A program made the translations under genes and the position numbers. Positions 11,276 through 23,900 of a DNA stretch of 64,000 bases are shown piece by piece (the stretch's first letter is position 1; the number at the start of each line of letters is the position of its first letter). Under the pieces are notes generated by a model. It was not told the origin of the DNA and ran no database searches. It saw nothing but the letters and a program-made list of their open reading frames with translations. Source of the stretch: Saturnia japonica (taxonomy: Eukaryota; Arthropoda; Insecta; Lepidoptera; Saturniidae); the NCBI GenBank assembly GCA_033032175.1, contig CM065324.1, positions 186,001-250,000 of the forward strand, given 5' to 3'.

Positions 11276-14200
11276 ATGCGTTTACTAACCTTTAGCTTTC
11301 TTAAAAATTCACGATTAAAAACATTTTATCATGGATTGAGTCGAAAATATAGTGTTGTTCCATCACAAGTTAACTCACGAAAATTAATAGGTAAATTTAT
11401 AGAAGGTCGTTATTTTTTTATGTACACTGTTAGGATGTGTTGCACATAGTGCGATATAGAATTCAAACAATCATTGCAGGGGACCAGAGTTTAATAGAAA
11501 TAGCTTCAACATGGAACGAGAATGAAGAACCCGAAACCCGGACGGCGCTGTTGCACGACATGCAAGTGCTGCCGGACTTTGTATCAGAGCAAGAGGAATC
11601 TGCATTACTAGTTGAACTGGAACCATACCTTAAGAGGATGAGATACGAGTTTGATCATTGGGATAATGTAAGCAATTTCGTTGTTCTTTTTTGGCATTTC
11701 TGTCTTAACGACAACACTTACTGGAACAAGTGCCATTCCAATTAGTTCCAACTCCTCAGGAGTGGCAACCTATTACTGTAATTATATGTAAATAACTATA
11801 GGCTGCAGTGACCAATTAACAATATTTGAACTGTGTGGCTTTTCTCTACTTCATAACATAAAAATATATATATATATATATATATTATAAAATTACTTTC
11901 TTTTATATATTGTGATCACTAATTGAAACTAGGCTAATTTGAAATTTGGGCAAATTCAGTTTATACCACATTTTTAGTATAAAAGGAATTATATCCTAAT
12001 TCCAATTAATAATGAAGCTATAAATTAAACATGACACTATGCAATGTAAAAATTACATTCATTTATGAATGTAATACTTGCATTTGCTGATATAGATTAT
12101 TTAGCATAGAGTAAATTGCTGGTGTTGACATGTAGTGCTTTATAATAAATAATACGACTGTAAATATCCCACTGCTGGGCAAAGCAATTTGTATTTTAGT
12201 ACTAATGCTAAATAATATACAGAAAGTATGATTTTTTTCATTTCAACATTTTCAGGCTATTCAAGGCTACCGAGAGACAGAACGTACTCAATGGCAGCCA
12301 GGGAATCAAGTTGTACTTGATCGAGTAAAAAGTGTAGCTTTTAGTGATGAAACTGCAGGAGAACCTCTATCCCACACCCATGTACTGGACTTAGCTGCTG
12401 CAGGACATATCAAACCGCATGTTGATGCAGTCAGAGTAAGTCTCGAAATGATCTTAAAAGTTCAATAAAATTTTACTTAATTTATTTTCAATATAATCTG
12501 GACTACTGTTTGCAAAAGAACTGATTGACTATTTTCAAATGAGTTAAAAGTCAATTGCATAAAAAATATACAAGAAAAATGATGTTCTCAAAAATAATGT
12601 GGATCTAAAAAAATTGTGTAAATTAACACATCAGCTGTTTTTTTTTTACATATACATAATCTGTTTCTGTATTTAATCTGAAATTAATAAATACGTCAAA
12701 AATTTTAATATTATGAGATTCTTTTGTGTACCTGGACTATGCTAAGTAATAAACAAAATCAAAAAACTTAAAAGTTGTAAAAAGTACAGAATGTATGTAT
12801 AAATTGTTTTTGGTAATGAATAGTTTTAAATCTACAATACCTTGTTGATATCATCATTAAAGAATTATTTATTCTTAAAATTCATTGATATTGTTGGTTA
12901 AATTCTTCTTTCTTTTTATTATTTATAGTTTTTACTCCAATTATGGACTCATCCATATTGTTTGTAGGTGTGGTACCATGATTACTACTTCGAAGTTAAC
13001 AAAGCCATATTAACTTCCTTAGTGTGACATGAGTTGGTAAAATAGTTCCATTTGTACTACATAATATAATTAGGTAGGTATGTTTACGATTTTTACTATG
13101 CATTTTTTTATAAAAATTACTTAATCACAGGTTTAAAACAATGGTTATATTGAAACTAAAAAAAATCTCATATGTACCATATCTATTATACAGGTTATTA
13201 GTAATTCGACGTATTTCCGTTAGGGGGTAATAGTGGTGACTATTTGCGATAATTTTAACCCCCATATGCATTATGCAAAAGTAAACTATTTCTGAGTTAT
13301 GTTTTTTAGCTTTTTTCAAAATAAGTCAAATATGCAACATCACAAAATTTATTTAAAAAAACTATCAATTCAAATCTCATTTCTTCTTCTGATTTGTAAA
13401 AACGATTAAACACTGGTTATTTATCAATATTAAAACTACAATTATCCGTCCAAATTCTAAAATGCGAGACGAAAAATTATATTATTTCAATATTATATTG
13501 AGATTTCATTCCACTGAAATTCCTCAAAAACAAAAAAACGTTATGAAACTTGGCTTGCAGATTATTTTCAAAACATAACCGTATTCTTAGCTCTCCAACA
13601 ATGCATAACTAGGAACTTATTTCAAAGTAACTGAAAAAAATGATCACATAGGAAACGGACGGAAATTCGTATTCAAAGTAACTTAAGGTTGTTTTTTAAA
13701 ATTTCTATAAAATTAAATAAAAACGATAGTCAATGTAAATAAAACAAAAATTACAAATTTCAAATAAAATTTAGAACCAGTAACAGTTTAGTAGTAATAC
13801 CAATTAACAATTAACAATGAAGACTTTTTGTAAATTAGCCTAATTAAAGTTCTTGTTCTGAGTGACTACGCCTATTGCGTACGCAAAGTCGCATTCTTTT
13901 TCCGAGTTGTCACTTAACTATCGAAGTAGTCAAATTATTCAGCACCGCATTGGCTACGTTTATAATTGTTGTTTTGAGTTCTTATGATAAAAGAACATTT
14001 TCAGTTCTGTGGTGAGGTGATAGCGGGCGTGTGCTTGGTGTCCAGCGCGGTAATGCGGCTGCAGCACTGCGAGGCGGAGCACCGCGTCGCGCTCGCTTTA
14101 CTCCCGCGCCGTTGTCTCTATATCATGAGGTATCTTGACAGATCTAATCTTACCTCATGTCTACAGTTCCAAATGTATAAGCTTGCTTGAGCATAAACAA

Positions 14201-14412
14201 ACTCTTGCTTGGAGTTTACCATGAGTTTTTCAATGCGACCTGAGTTATATAACCTGACACAGGAATATTTGTTTTGTATTAGAGGTTTAGCACGGTACGG
14301 GTTCACGCACGCCGTGCTCGGAGGAGAGGAGAGCTGGTGGCGCGGCGCTCGCCTGCCGAGGCTCAGGCGGATTGCCGTCATCACACGAAGTAAACCAAAA
14401 CCTACATCCTAA
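11276..14412 (+). CDS. ALKBH7: ALKBH7, mitochondrial AlkB-family Fe(II)/2-oxoglutarate dioxygenase
   Basis: Five exons: 11276-11390, 11480-11667, 12256-12435, 14005-14129 and 14283-14412 (stop). All junctions are GT-AG and phase-consistent, giving 245 aa. The start is the ATG at 11276. It opens a basic, Ser/Leu-rich stretch (MRLLTFSFLKNSRLK) that looks like a mitochondrial presequence; a later ATG at 11437 would lie inside intron 1. The core matches animal ALKBH7: DHWDN-AIQGYRETE, then HVLDLAAAGHIKPHVDAVR, then FCGEVIAGVCLVSSAVMRL. Iron ligands fit H156-x-D158 and H212, and the 2-oxoglutarate arginines fit R232 and R238; the spacing agrees with human ALKBH7 as I know it. In mammals the protein acts in the mitochondrial matrix in programmed necrosis and fat metabolism; the function here is inferred from homology. 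A possible poly(A) signal AATAAA lies at 14559-14564. The zinc-finger gene converges from the other side. Identity is very secure; the exact 3' end is less so. Confidence 0.95.
11862..11886. repeat. (TA)n microsatellite
   Basis: About 12 TA units in intron 2 of ALKBH7, probably polymorphic. Confidence 0.7.
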
Positions 14413-14558
14413 TTAAACAATTTGCACCATTATCCACAGAATTCCTTATTATTTAAACTTATTGATATAACAGCAATCAATACTTGTATACAAAAATTGT
14501 TAATACTGATTGAAAAGGTTCAAAAACTTACACTTTTCTCAAGAACCAATGAAAGAGA

Positions 14559-14564
14559 AATAAA
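14559..14564 (+). terminator. Possible poly(A) signal of ALKBH7
   Basis: AATAAA lies about 150 bp after the ALKBH7 stop codon, at a usual distance for a short 3' UTR. A second AATAAA at 14953-14958 could also serve, and would make the two convergent transcripts overlap. Confidence 0.45.
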
Positions 14565-14863
14565 ATTATTATTTGAAATATATTGTCTATACGAGAGGCG
14601 TGACCCGAGGCAACACTTACTGGCTGAAGGATCCATCTTCAATGTTGCATTAGTTACTCTAAACTCCTTGTTACGTGAGCTTAAAAAAACTCATTTACTC
14701 ACCAACAAATTATTTTTTCTATATCGTGATTTAATACTATTCGTTTCAAATTTTTTAATGGTACATGACCGAATAATCTTTAAAAACAGTAAATTAAAAA
14801 AAAAATCGTACAGTATGAATAAGTGTCTGTTTATTCATTAGAAAAAGCAACTTTTTTTTAAAA

Positions 14864-14873
14864 TTTATTTATT
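14864..14873 (-). terminator. Poly(A) signal of the zinc-finger gene
   Basis: The minus strand reads AATAAATAAA about 95 bp after the stop codon of the acidic last exon. It supports that exon as the true end of the gene. Confidence 0.55.
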
Positions 14874-14965
14874 CTCTAGCATAATTAATATGTTGGACGT
14901 ACTATGTTATTAATAATTATCACTTATTAAATGTGAACCAATGTTATAGCAAAATAAAGTGAAAT

Positions 14966-17900
14966 TTAAAGTAATTGTGTAATATTTGGTTTCTCTTCAT
15001 AGCTTTCACCACGGTCTATGTCCAGGTATTCCAGTTCCTCCACCTCGAGATACTCTACCTCACCTGTTATTTCCATCTGGTCCTCTTCAGGCTGGGATTC
15101 GTTGCCTTCCTCCTGACAGTAAATATAAACACACAACATACAACAACACCATTATGACATCTCCGAGTGAGAGGGCGTTCAAGTATTACGTAAAGCAATT
15201 TGGGTGGGTCTTGTAAAACGTTACGATGCGACATTGTTTCTTTTTTATTTAAATAAAAAATTAGGCAATTAAAATTTCCCAGGGTCGCAACCCTTTTCGT
15301 TTAAGTTTTAAGGGGAATTCCTTGATTGTATTGTACGTCATTTTTGTTTTGTTCTCCCAAGTTGGAAACCCTTTTTGTTTGTTTTACAGAGAATCCCTCG
15401 ATTGTATGGCTGTAGTTAGTGTTGTTAAAGTTAGTTTATATACTGTAATATCCTCAATTTAAGTTTGTAACTGAAGTTGGCTCATATGCTGACATGTTGA
15501 CTTGGGTGTTACGTAACGTTTAAGTAGGGTCGAGGGGGTACAGAAAAATGTTACTGCGTGTTACATGGGTGGGGGGGTCTCAAAAATCGCGTTACGTAAT
15601 ACTTGAACGCCCATAATCACATGGCTGTAAAAATGCAAGAAATCATTGAAATGAAAGCAATAATGGCTCAGTGGTAGCGTCTACGAAACCCACATTGATT
15701 GATGTGAGTTTGAATCTCTACTATGAGCCTGAGATTTTGCTGAAAGAAACATCGTAATAAAACCACAGCATGGTGGTAGGGCTTTTTCTAAAGCCAGTCT
15801 GGCTAGCTACTACCCTCAAGTTGAAAATCTGCCATCTGTCGGCAGCTGCACTTGAGAGTCAGTTTTCAGTGGAAAACTGGGCTTAGCGTGTTACCATATT
15901 GAGCTACTTCGTCATTTAAGATCAAGTGAGATTGTGGCCATAACACTAAATCTGAAACAATAAAAACACGTGTGCATTTCACACGCGGTACAAGAGTGAA
16001 AACCTTTATTATATGACAAAAATATTCGTAATACACATGAACAATACACCACGCTGGTTATGACACCTTTCCCCCAAGGTTTCGTAATACGCAGGCGCAC
16101 ACACACGTACAAAGAGGAGACTGAGATAATAGGAAACACTATATAATTTTATATATGTTTCAATCACAAAAGTGCTAAAAATCACTTTAAAAAAAATTGA
16201 TATTTCGCTGTTTAAGTTACAATTAAAATAGTGAACGCACCTTTACGGAAGGATTGCGCGAGGCGCGGTGCACGCGCGCGTGTCGCTTCATCGCAGCCAC
16301 GGAACCAAACCTGACACAATATATTCATTAAGGCATCATCACAACTAAAACTGTCTAACATTATTGTATTAAGACAATTTTTTACAAAAAAGAAAACCAA
16401 CTTTAATCATTTAAGTGGTTCCCTGGTGTATCTTCGAAATCTATTTATTGTTCAATGAAATTAAAATGAGGCCACCCTTGAAATACCTCCTTTTCCAACA
16501 AAAAAAAAACCATCCAAATCAGTTCATAAACAAAGAAGTTATGGTGGAACATCCATCAAAAAAATATATTCGAATTGAGTTACATCCTACTTTTTTGTAG
16601 TCTGTTAAAAATTGAACATATTTCGGGATCACCCAGAGTGTTTCTTTTTTTAAATATTCACTAAAATTTTCACATCTGCCGGGTGTCCCGTGCTGGCCAA
16701 CTTTTTATATTTTTTACAATTATATTAATAAGTACCTACTTCTTATATAACAGCTTTGAATCAAATCAAATCAAATAATCTTTATTCAATTTAGGCCCTA
16801 CGAAGGCACTTATGAACGTCAAAACACTACTGCCGGTTCGGACAAACATCCCAGACATCGAAAAGAACCGATAAGAAACTCGATCGGGTTTATGTTTTTT
16901 TTCCTAACAATACAAATATGTTAATATAAAACAATAATAATAATTTAGTATCCACCCTATAAAAGCATTTTGACAGTAAAACCTGCTTGACATTATCCTT
17001 TAACTTGTTGTCCTTCGGGGATCTTATTATAAAACCTAACACTATTATCTAAAACACTTTTATTGGGTCTACTTAGTCTAAAACACGTTACGACTAATTT
17101 ATATAACATATTTAAAATAATTACAGTTGTACATTTACAAAGATTCTATGTACGCATGGAACAAAACCCACCATCTGCTATTTATCATATGATATCACGA
17201 ATCCAAAGCGCCTGCTATAAATACTATAAGGTACGAGTATGATTTTGTTTTCTTTACTTTATAATTCGAAGAGTTCATACGCGTCCTATGTAACTCATGT
17301 ATGGTATGTGAGTGATAAAAAATAATTTCACAATTTGACTACATTAAAGTAGCTGTAATAAGACAGGAGTACATGTGTTGGAAAGCACGTCTATGTAGGT
17401 ATGCTACCAGTACCAGTAGGCATATGTACCATGTAAATAAAATAAAATGCTAATACGCTATAATACCAACATCAATATTGATTTGTTCACTGAGGAGCTA
17501 AAAAAGGTCCACCGAGGTGGAAGATACAACCTAACCCCTGGTATTAAATTGAATATTTGAGGGTACCAGATTTTTATTTTCACATATCAACTACCATTCC
17601 TGCATTTGTGTTAGGTTTGTGTACCAATGTATACGTACGTTCGCGGGCAGTGCTCGCAGGCGGTGGAGGGCGGTGTCTCGAGGTCGGGGGCGGAGGCGGC
17701 GGCGGTCTCGTCCAGCAGCTCGGCCGCGTGCGTCTTGCGAATGTGCGCCATCAGCGAGCTCCTGCGCGCGCAATAATATCATAATTCATCATTACCTGTA
17801 TCCAAGTTCACTCACTGAGGAATACTGGTTCCAAATATTTCAATAACTCACCTGGAGCTTTTACGTGGTTTGCGACAATGCGTCACTGCTCCAGTGAAAC

Positions 17901-20900
17901 AACACAACAAGTATATTCGAACTGGTGGCTCATAGTGAAAATTAAAATTATTTGGTTAACTCAATATAAACTTAACTGGTTATTTAATGTTTGTATGTCT
18001 GTTTGGAAATTTTTATTTATTTATATTTATTTACAAAGCCTTAAAATATATCTTATTATTCTAGAACTTGAAATAAAAAATTAAGTAAGTGTCATACCTA
18101 CCGATTTACGACAGTTCTTTTAAATGAGTAAATCTGATGTCAGAAAAATTTACTAACTCAAAGGACTCATGTAAATGTACTGAGTTGATTCCCTTCAGTA
18201 ATTCAATTTGAAACTAACTAACTATGGAATCATACTTTCACACACAGCTATTTAACTCGGCGAACTCTCAGCTCAATAGTAGGGCTTACTAGCACTGGGC
18301 CACGGGGCATAACTTGAACGAGTGTGGGCTAGTATCGTAGATATACCTGTCAGCGAAGCGCAGGATGCAGCAGTCGTACCCGCAGACGAACTGCTTCGCC
18401 TGGCGGTGTCGCAGCATGTGCGCGGCGAGCAGCTCCGCCCCCACGTACACGCGATAGCAGAGGGGGCAGAGGTGCGGCGGGGGGCAGTGCGCACCGTGCT
18501 CCGCCCCGGCGTGTCGGCCGAGTGCGGCGCGGTCGGCACAGTACACGCCGCAGACGGGGCAGCGCGACTCGCATCCCGCCTCGTGTTTCCGCATCGCAGC
18601 CTGACTCTGCAAGACAATAACTGTACGATAGACCAGTAACTATGGTGCTCTTGTGCTCTCAAAAAGAGAAAACCTTATACAATTTAAACCATGCAGTAAT
18701 TGAATGATAGACTTTCATTTCCAAACCAGTAAAACCATCAACTTTCTAAAGATAAATAGATTAAATAGGTAAATTTTAAAAGTGAATAGATGTTGGGTTA
18801 CTGTGAGTATTATGGGATATGGAAATTTGGTTACACTTCAGGTACTATTATTGCAATAAACTCGCTAATTGCATAATTTAGCCATACTATAAAATGTATA
18901 TTTGACTACTTACTAAAAACTAAACAAAACAAATTTGTAGTCTGCTCCATGCCAGTCGCGATTTTATCATGCTTAATAAACTTTAAACTTCAGAGCGTTC
19001 AATGTTATTTGTTTAACAAGGGCAATAATATCTCTAAGGTTTTATGATTACTTCTGATTGGCGAACATCATTATTTTAAAAATCCAATTAACTAGCATTT
19101 TCTCTACAGAATAAAACACGGATCTTGACAAAATAATGCGCAACTCTAATGCAAAAAATTACATTTTAATATAGTCAGTGTTGCTAGATATAAAATCATA
19201 AATAACTGAACGAGCAATGAACATATAGAATAAGAGCGTAATCGCTTTATGAGACCTGAAATGAGGTATCGCAGATGTGGCAGTGCAGCGCCTGCACGGT
19301 GGAGTGCTGCGCGGTGTGGTCGCGGAGCGCACTTCGTGACGTGAACTGCGCGCCGCACGTCCAGCAGCAGTGCAGCGCGTCACTCCCGTGCGTGTTGCTG
19401 TGCTCGCGGTACTCCGACACGCGCTTCAACACAACACATCTCCATCTAATCTCAATAGGTAACCAGATAGTAAATCAAAACAAATATAAAATGTACTTGA
19501 AAATAATATTATTAATAATCATTCAATCAATTTATTGTGCAATAATATTGATTTGTGTTTTTAAATTAATAAATAAGATCGAATATTCAGTGCACCAATA
19601 ATAGCGTATGACATCACTCGTGTGTAAGTGAATGTTACCCAATTGGTGCGTTGAGCTGACATCTGTTGTTTCTCTATTTGTCTTGAGTTTATTTAGTAAC
19701 GATTCCACGTGTGACGTCACGAGCTCTGCGGTATCGTTTGCGCGACAATTTATAAATGTATACATTTAGACATCATTTAAGTATTTATAATGCATTAATC
19801 ATGTAAAATTATATTTTTCCTAGCTTTATTTATTTATTTGCCTATTATTTAATATAAATGTAAACACACTTAGGGTATTGGTGGATAACATAAAAAACTC
19901 CATACTGAGTGCCATAACGTTCCAGCTGCAGGTAAAGGCTGCAGTTGTCTAAATCATACTGACCCCGTATGAAGTTATGCTGTTATATCTGAGCTGGAGA
20001 ATTTGGATACCAGCTTGACCCATTTAACAAAGACAAGCTATGACAATCATTGACTATCCCAAACTCATAAGCGGTGTTGTAATTTTAATTTCTGTTTTTA
20101 CCATTTATAATTATAATGATTTACATTCCTAGGGAGTGTTCAATATGCCAATGGCTACTTTCCACCTCACTGCTCGCCACTGACAGGAAGTTTATCTGCA
20201 CACCATGAAACTTAAATAGCCACAGGCAGTATAATTATAGAGAAGTATATTCCTGCAACTACTCCGTTTGGTTGTGTAATGAGCTCCCTGCTGAGGTTTT
20301 TCTAAAACACTACAGTATAAAGCTCTTCAAAAGGGGATGGAAACAAATTTTAAAGTGTCAGTATAGTGCATGTGATGTTTGTAATGTTGCAAGCATCCAT
20401 AAACTTCAGTGACCTGCCAAGAGACGGACCGTAAGCTTGTTTGCTACCATCATGGGAATTGACTTATAGCCAGAACCTTACATTTTAGATATGTAAAAGC
20501 AAGGCAGACCTAATTACATATGAAAATATCTGGTAAATGTTTCCATTTCAAAAACTATGAAAATTAGAAAGGTTAATAACTATAATAAAATTCATACTGT
20601 GTGACAATAATGTACCTGGAATGATGCGGGACACACAGTGCACTGGTAGACTGTATCACCGCGTGCATTACGTGCCCGTTCCAGTTCCTCATCATCAGCT
20701 TTAGCGGCAGCTGCCAGTGCCGTTTTATCCACCATTATGATATCCTCTTCACTGTATGAGTTACCAGCAGTTACACCTGGTCCGCCGACCACTATGAAAA
20801 CATCTATCTTCTGTGTCAGCTCATGCAGCCTGCAGTAGTGATGTTTACTGATTATTAAATTTTTTAAATCTCGACCTATTGAAAATTGTATAATTCCTTT

Positions 20901-23900
20901 CATTTCTTTTAGGGATTTTACAGAACTCAACCTATTGGACATCCGAAATAAAAAATATATTCGAAACCATAACCATATAAATGTTTAGAATATCTCCAGA
21001 TTGGGGCAAAGTCCAACGAGACACTATCTTGAAAACCAAGCATGACCTAAAAATTCAATAATAATTATGTAAATTAAAGTTAATATTATTCAAAAGTATA
21101 GTGTAAATATTTATTATTGTAGATTAAAACCTGTTTAGTTTTTAGTTTAGCTTACTACTGTTATAAAAAGAATTTAATGATTTGTTATTATGTTGACAGA
21201 AATTAATTGTCTTTCTTTTAGGATGTCATAATTTTACTAAAACTATGTAATTAATTATTTTTTATTTATAACAAAAAGCAAATGTCCAAATAAGACCTAT
21301 TTTACTTCTAAATAAAGTTCTTTGAAAATATTCATAACTAGAATTTTCTGAAACTATCAGATATCTGAAACAATCCCATATCCATAACCAGAACTGATTG
21401 AATACTCTTAATAATCCATTAAACTCTAGATTTATATTAAGAATATTGTCCTTGTTTTTTCAATATAATACTTAACTGAATTAATTAATCATCATCAGTG
21501 ACCATCCGTGCTGACAGAGTTATCCTGGGTTTGTCTTTTTGTTATTCAGGTTTAATTGACATACAACATAGGTCAATGTTTTTTTGTAAATAACTTAACA
21601 AAAATGATCTTGAATCTGAACATAATTATAATTAGTATTTAAAAAGTAAAGTATGTACCTTCTTCTCAATGCTCTAATTTTTTCACTAAGAGGCAGTACT
21701 CCTCTTGAAGATAATGTGCTACTGAACTCATAGGCCTCTAGAGTACGCCTGACACAGCTTGTGCAAAGTCGACCTTCAGGTACCACCTGTTAATAATTAC
21801 CTTTTCAACAACAGTGCACAATTATAATCTATATAATAAATATAAGATGAATAATTGAAAGTCATATATTTTTATTTCTTCACTAAGTTGTATCTCTTAT
21901 GAACTAGTAAAATGATGCTAACATAATTACTCTATACCTCCTGTATTCCTCCTGTAGAACAATGCCATCCAGTTTATATGGAAATATACTAAATACTTTT
22001 CACTTTTAATTGTGATTTAATGAACAAATATTTAAAAACCTAATGTTACCTGGTAAAAATTAATGATACTCAATTGTGAAACTAAAATGTCAAACAATAA
22101 AAAAAATGTCATGTCTAGTTGTTGCCTATTTTTGTGCTTCTTTAAAATAATTTATAAAACGGTGAAAGTGGTGTTTTACCGACAAATAAATCAAGTTCTT
22201 GGTACTTAATCAAATAAACTGTCTGATTGTCGTTTTTATACCATGTCCCGTAAATTATTTATTTAAAAATTTTAGTTGGAACGGAAAACTGAATATTCAT
22301 TTTGATGGTGACAGCTATCATTACTGCCAAAAACTCTTATAATATATGTCTTGTACGATAACGAAGAAAACCACAATAAAAAATGTTTAAAACAAGATCC
22401 AAAAATGTTTCTTACTGTGCGGCTTGTTCATACAATATTACTAACAACGAAATTATGAAATGTATAAAATGTTCTCTATTCTACCATTTTGAATGTGCGA
22501 TTACCGGCAAAAATAAGTACTCGGACATTAAACCCGATTATAAAAGTACGTGGATATGTACAGTTTGCAGTAGCAAGCAACCTAAAACTGGAAATGTGAT
22601 TACTTCTGACAGATGTTTCTCACAAAACACTCAAGACAATACATCTATTAATCTTGATGAGTATATTTCACCTATTAACTCAGTTCACAAGAAAAGTACT
22701 AGTACTTCTGTATTAAAACCACAAATTACATTAGATGATATAAGAAATATTATTAAATCTGAATTACAACATATTGAAAAGAAAATATTAGACACAGTTA
22801 TCAACAAAACCAAGGACTTATTTAGTGAAATTAACAACATAAATGAATCTATGGTTGTAATGTATAGATTGATTAAGTGTTTCATATGTACCCCCACGTT
22901 CACTTTTGTCAATGCGCTTGCGACAATACACATTCATTCTGCGACCGTCCGTGTTTTATTGCGTACTGTTGCGGACAGCGAGCGGGGCGAGCGAATAACG
23001 ATAGTCTAATAGTATAAAATGAACAAGTAAATGAAATAATACGTGTTAGGAATAGATATAATAATATGAACTGAATATGTGTGAATATGTGTATTTTAAA
23101 ACGATTAGAATAAGAATATAGCTAGTTGTAAGTTTAAATGTATAAATTTCACTAGTTGTAAGGATGAACCATGCCAGACTCGGAACATCTGGCATGGTGA
23201 CTCATGGTACTGCCGAGAGCGCGCACACAGGGCGTGCGCGCTCATTGGCTGAGCGACGCCCCGCACGGAATCCATCGCACTACCGGTTGCGAGGCAAAGG
23301 GCGAGGTTAAATATAGCGGAGAGGGCGGCAGTACTACGATCAGTTCGAGAAACACCACAACACCAGCAACAGCAAGCAGCGAATCTACAAGCAAACTACA
23401 GTCAAGAACGTTATTAAGAAACCACATTGTTACTACGAACTACTGTAACTTTGTAAGAAACAAGAATAAAACAAGCGCTATTAATTTAGCACCAAGCAAA
23501 AATATTGTGAACGTCTTTTATTCACAATACGTACATTACAATGGTATTTATCAATAAACAATATTAAGACCTCAAAAATGATATCACATTAAAGATTAGT
23601 CTGATGGAGAATATTCAGGACGAAAATATAAAATTAAAGGAAACAGTTACTGACTTACAAAAACGTCTAACTGCTATGGAACAATACAATCGTGCCAATA
23701 ATAACATTGAAATTCATTGTATACCGGAGTTTAAATCAGAAAATCTTGTCAATACAGTTATTCAAATTAGTAGAGTAAAGTCTAGCAATATTAAAGAAGA
23801 AAACATAAATCGTTGTACTCTATTGCAAAGATTAATGCTTCTAATACCAGGACCCGCTCTGTCGTTGTTAATTTTTCTGCCCTCGTATTCGAGATGCTTT

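Noticed and set aside
14422..14841. 139-residue open frame after ALKBH7
   Set aside because: No domain, low-complexity Leu/Lys/Phe composition typical of AT-rich DNA, and it lies in the shared 3' UTR region.
14986..15216. Extra ALKBH7 exon on the plus strand (Pro-rich open frame)
   Set aside because: The plus frame is the shadow of the acidic minus-strand exon and then runs into a MITE. ALKBH7 already ends naturally at 14412, matching the family's C-terminus.
15661..15735. Functional tRNA gene
   Set aside because: The A and B boxes are present, but no acceptor stem or full cloverleaf is apparent and a SINE body follows.
16058..16120. Alternative last exon of the zinc-finger gene (20 residues, Cys-rich)
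   Set aside because: Phase and an AG acceptor allow it, but its sequence looks like translated intron. The acidic exon at 15112-14966 has a better acceptor, coding composition and poly(A) signal.
17557..17846. Gly/Arg-rich open frames on the plus strand
   Set aside because: They are antisense shadows of the GC-rich zinc-finger exon at 17761-17639.
18322..18639. 105-residue plus-strand frame
   Set aside because: Antisense of the exon encoding fingers 3-6; all zinc ligands are on the other strand.
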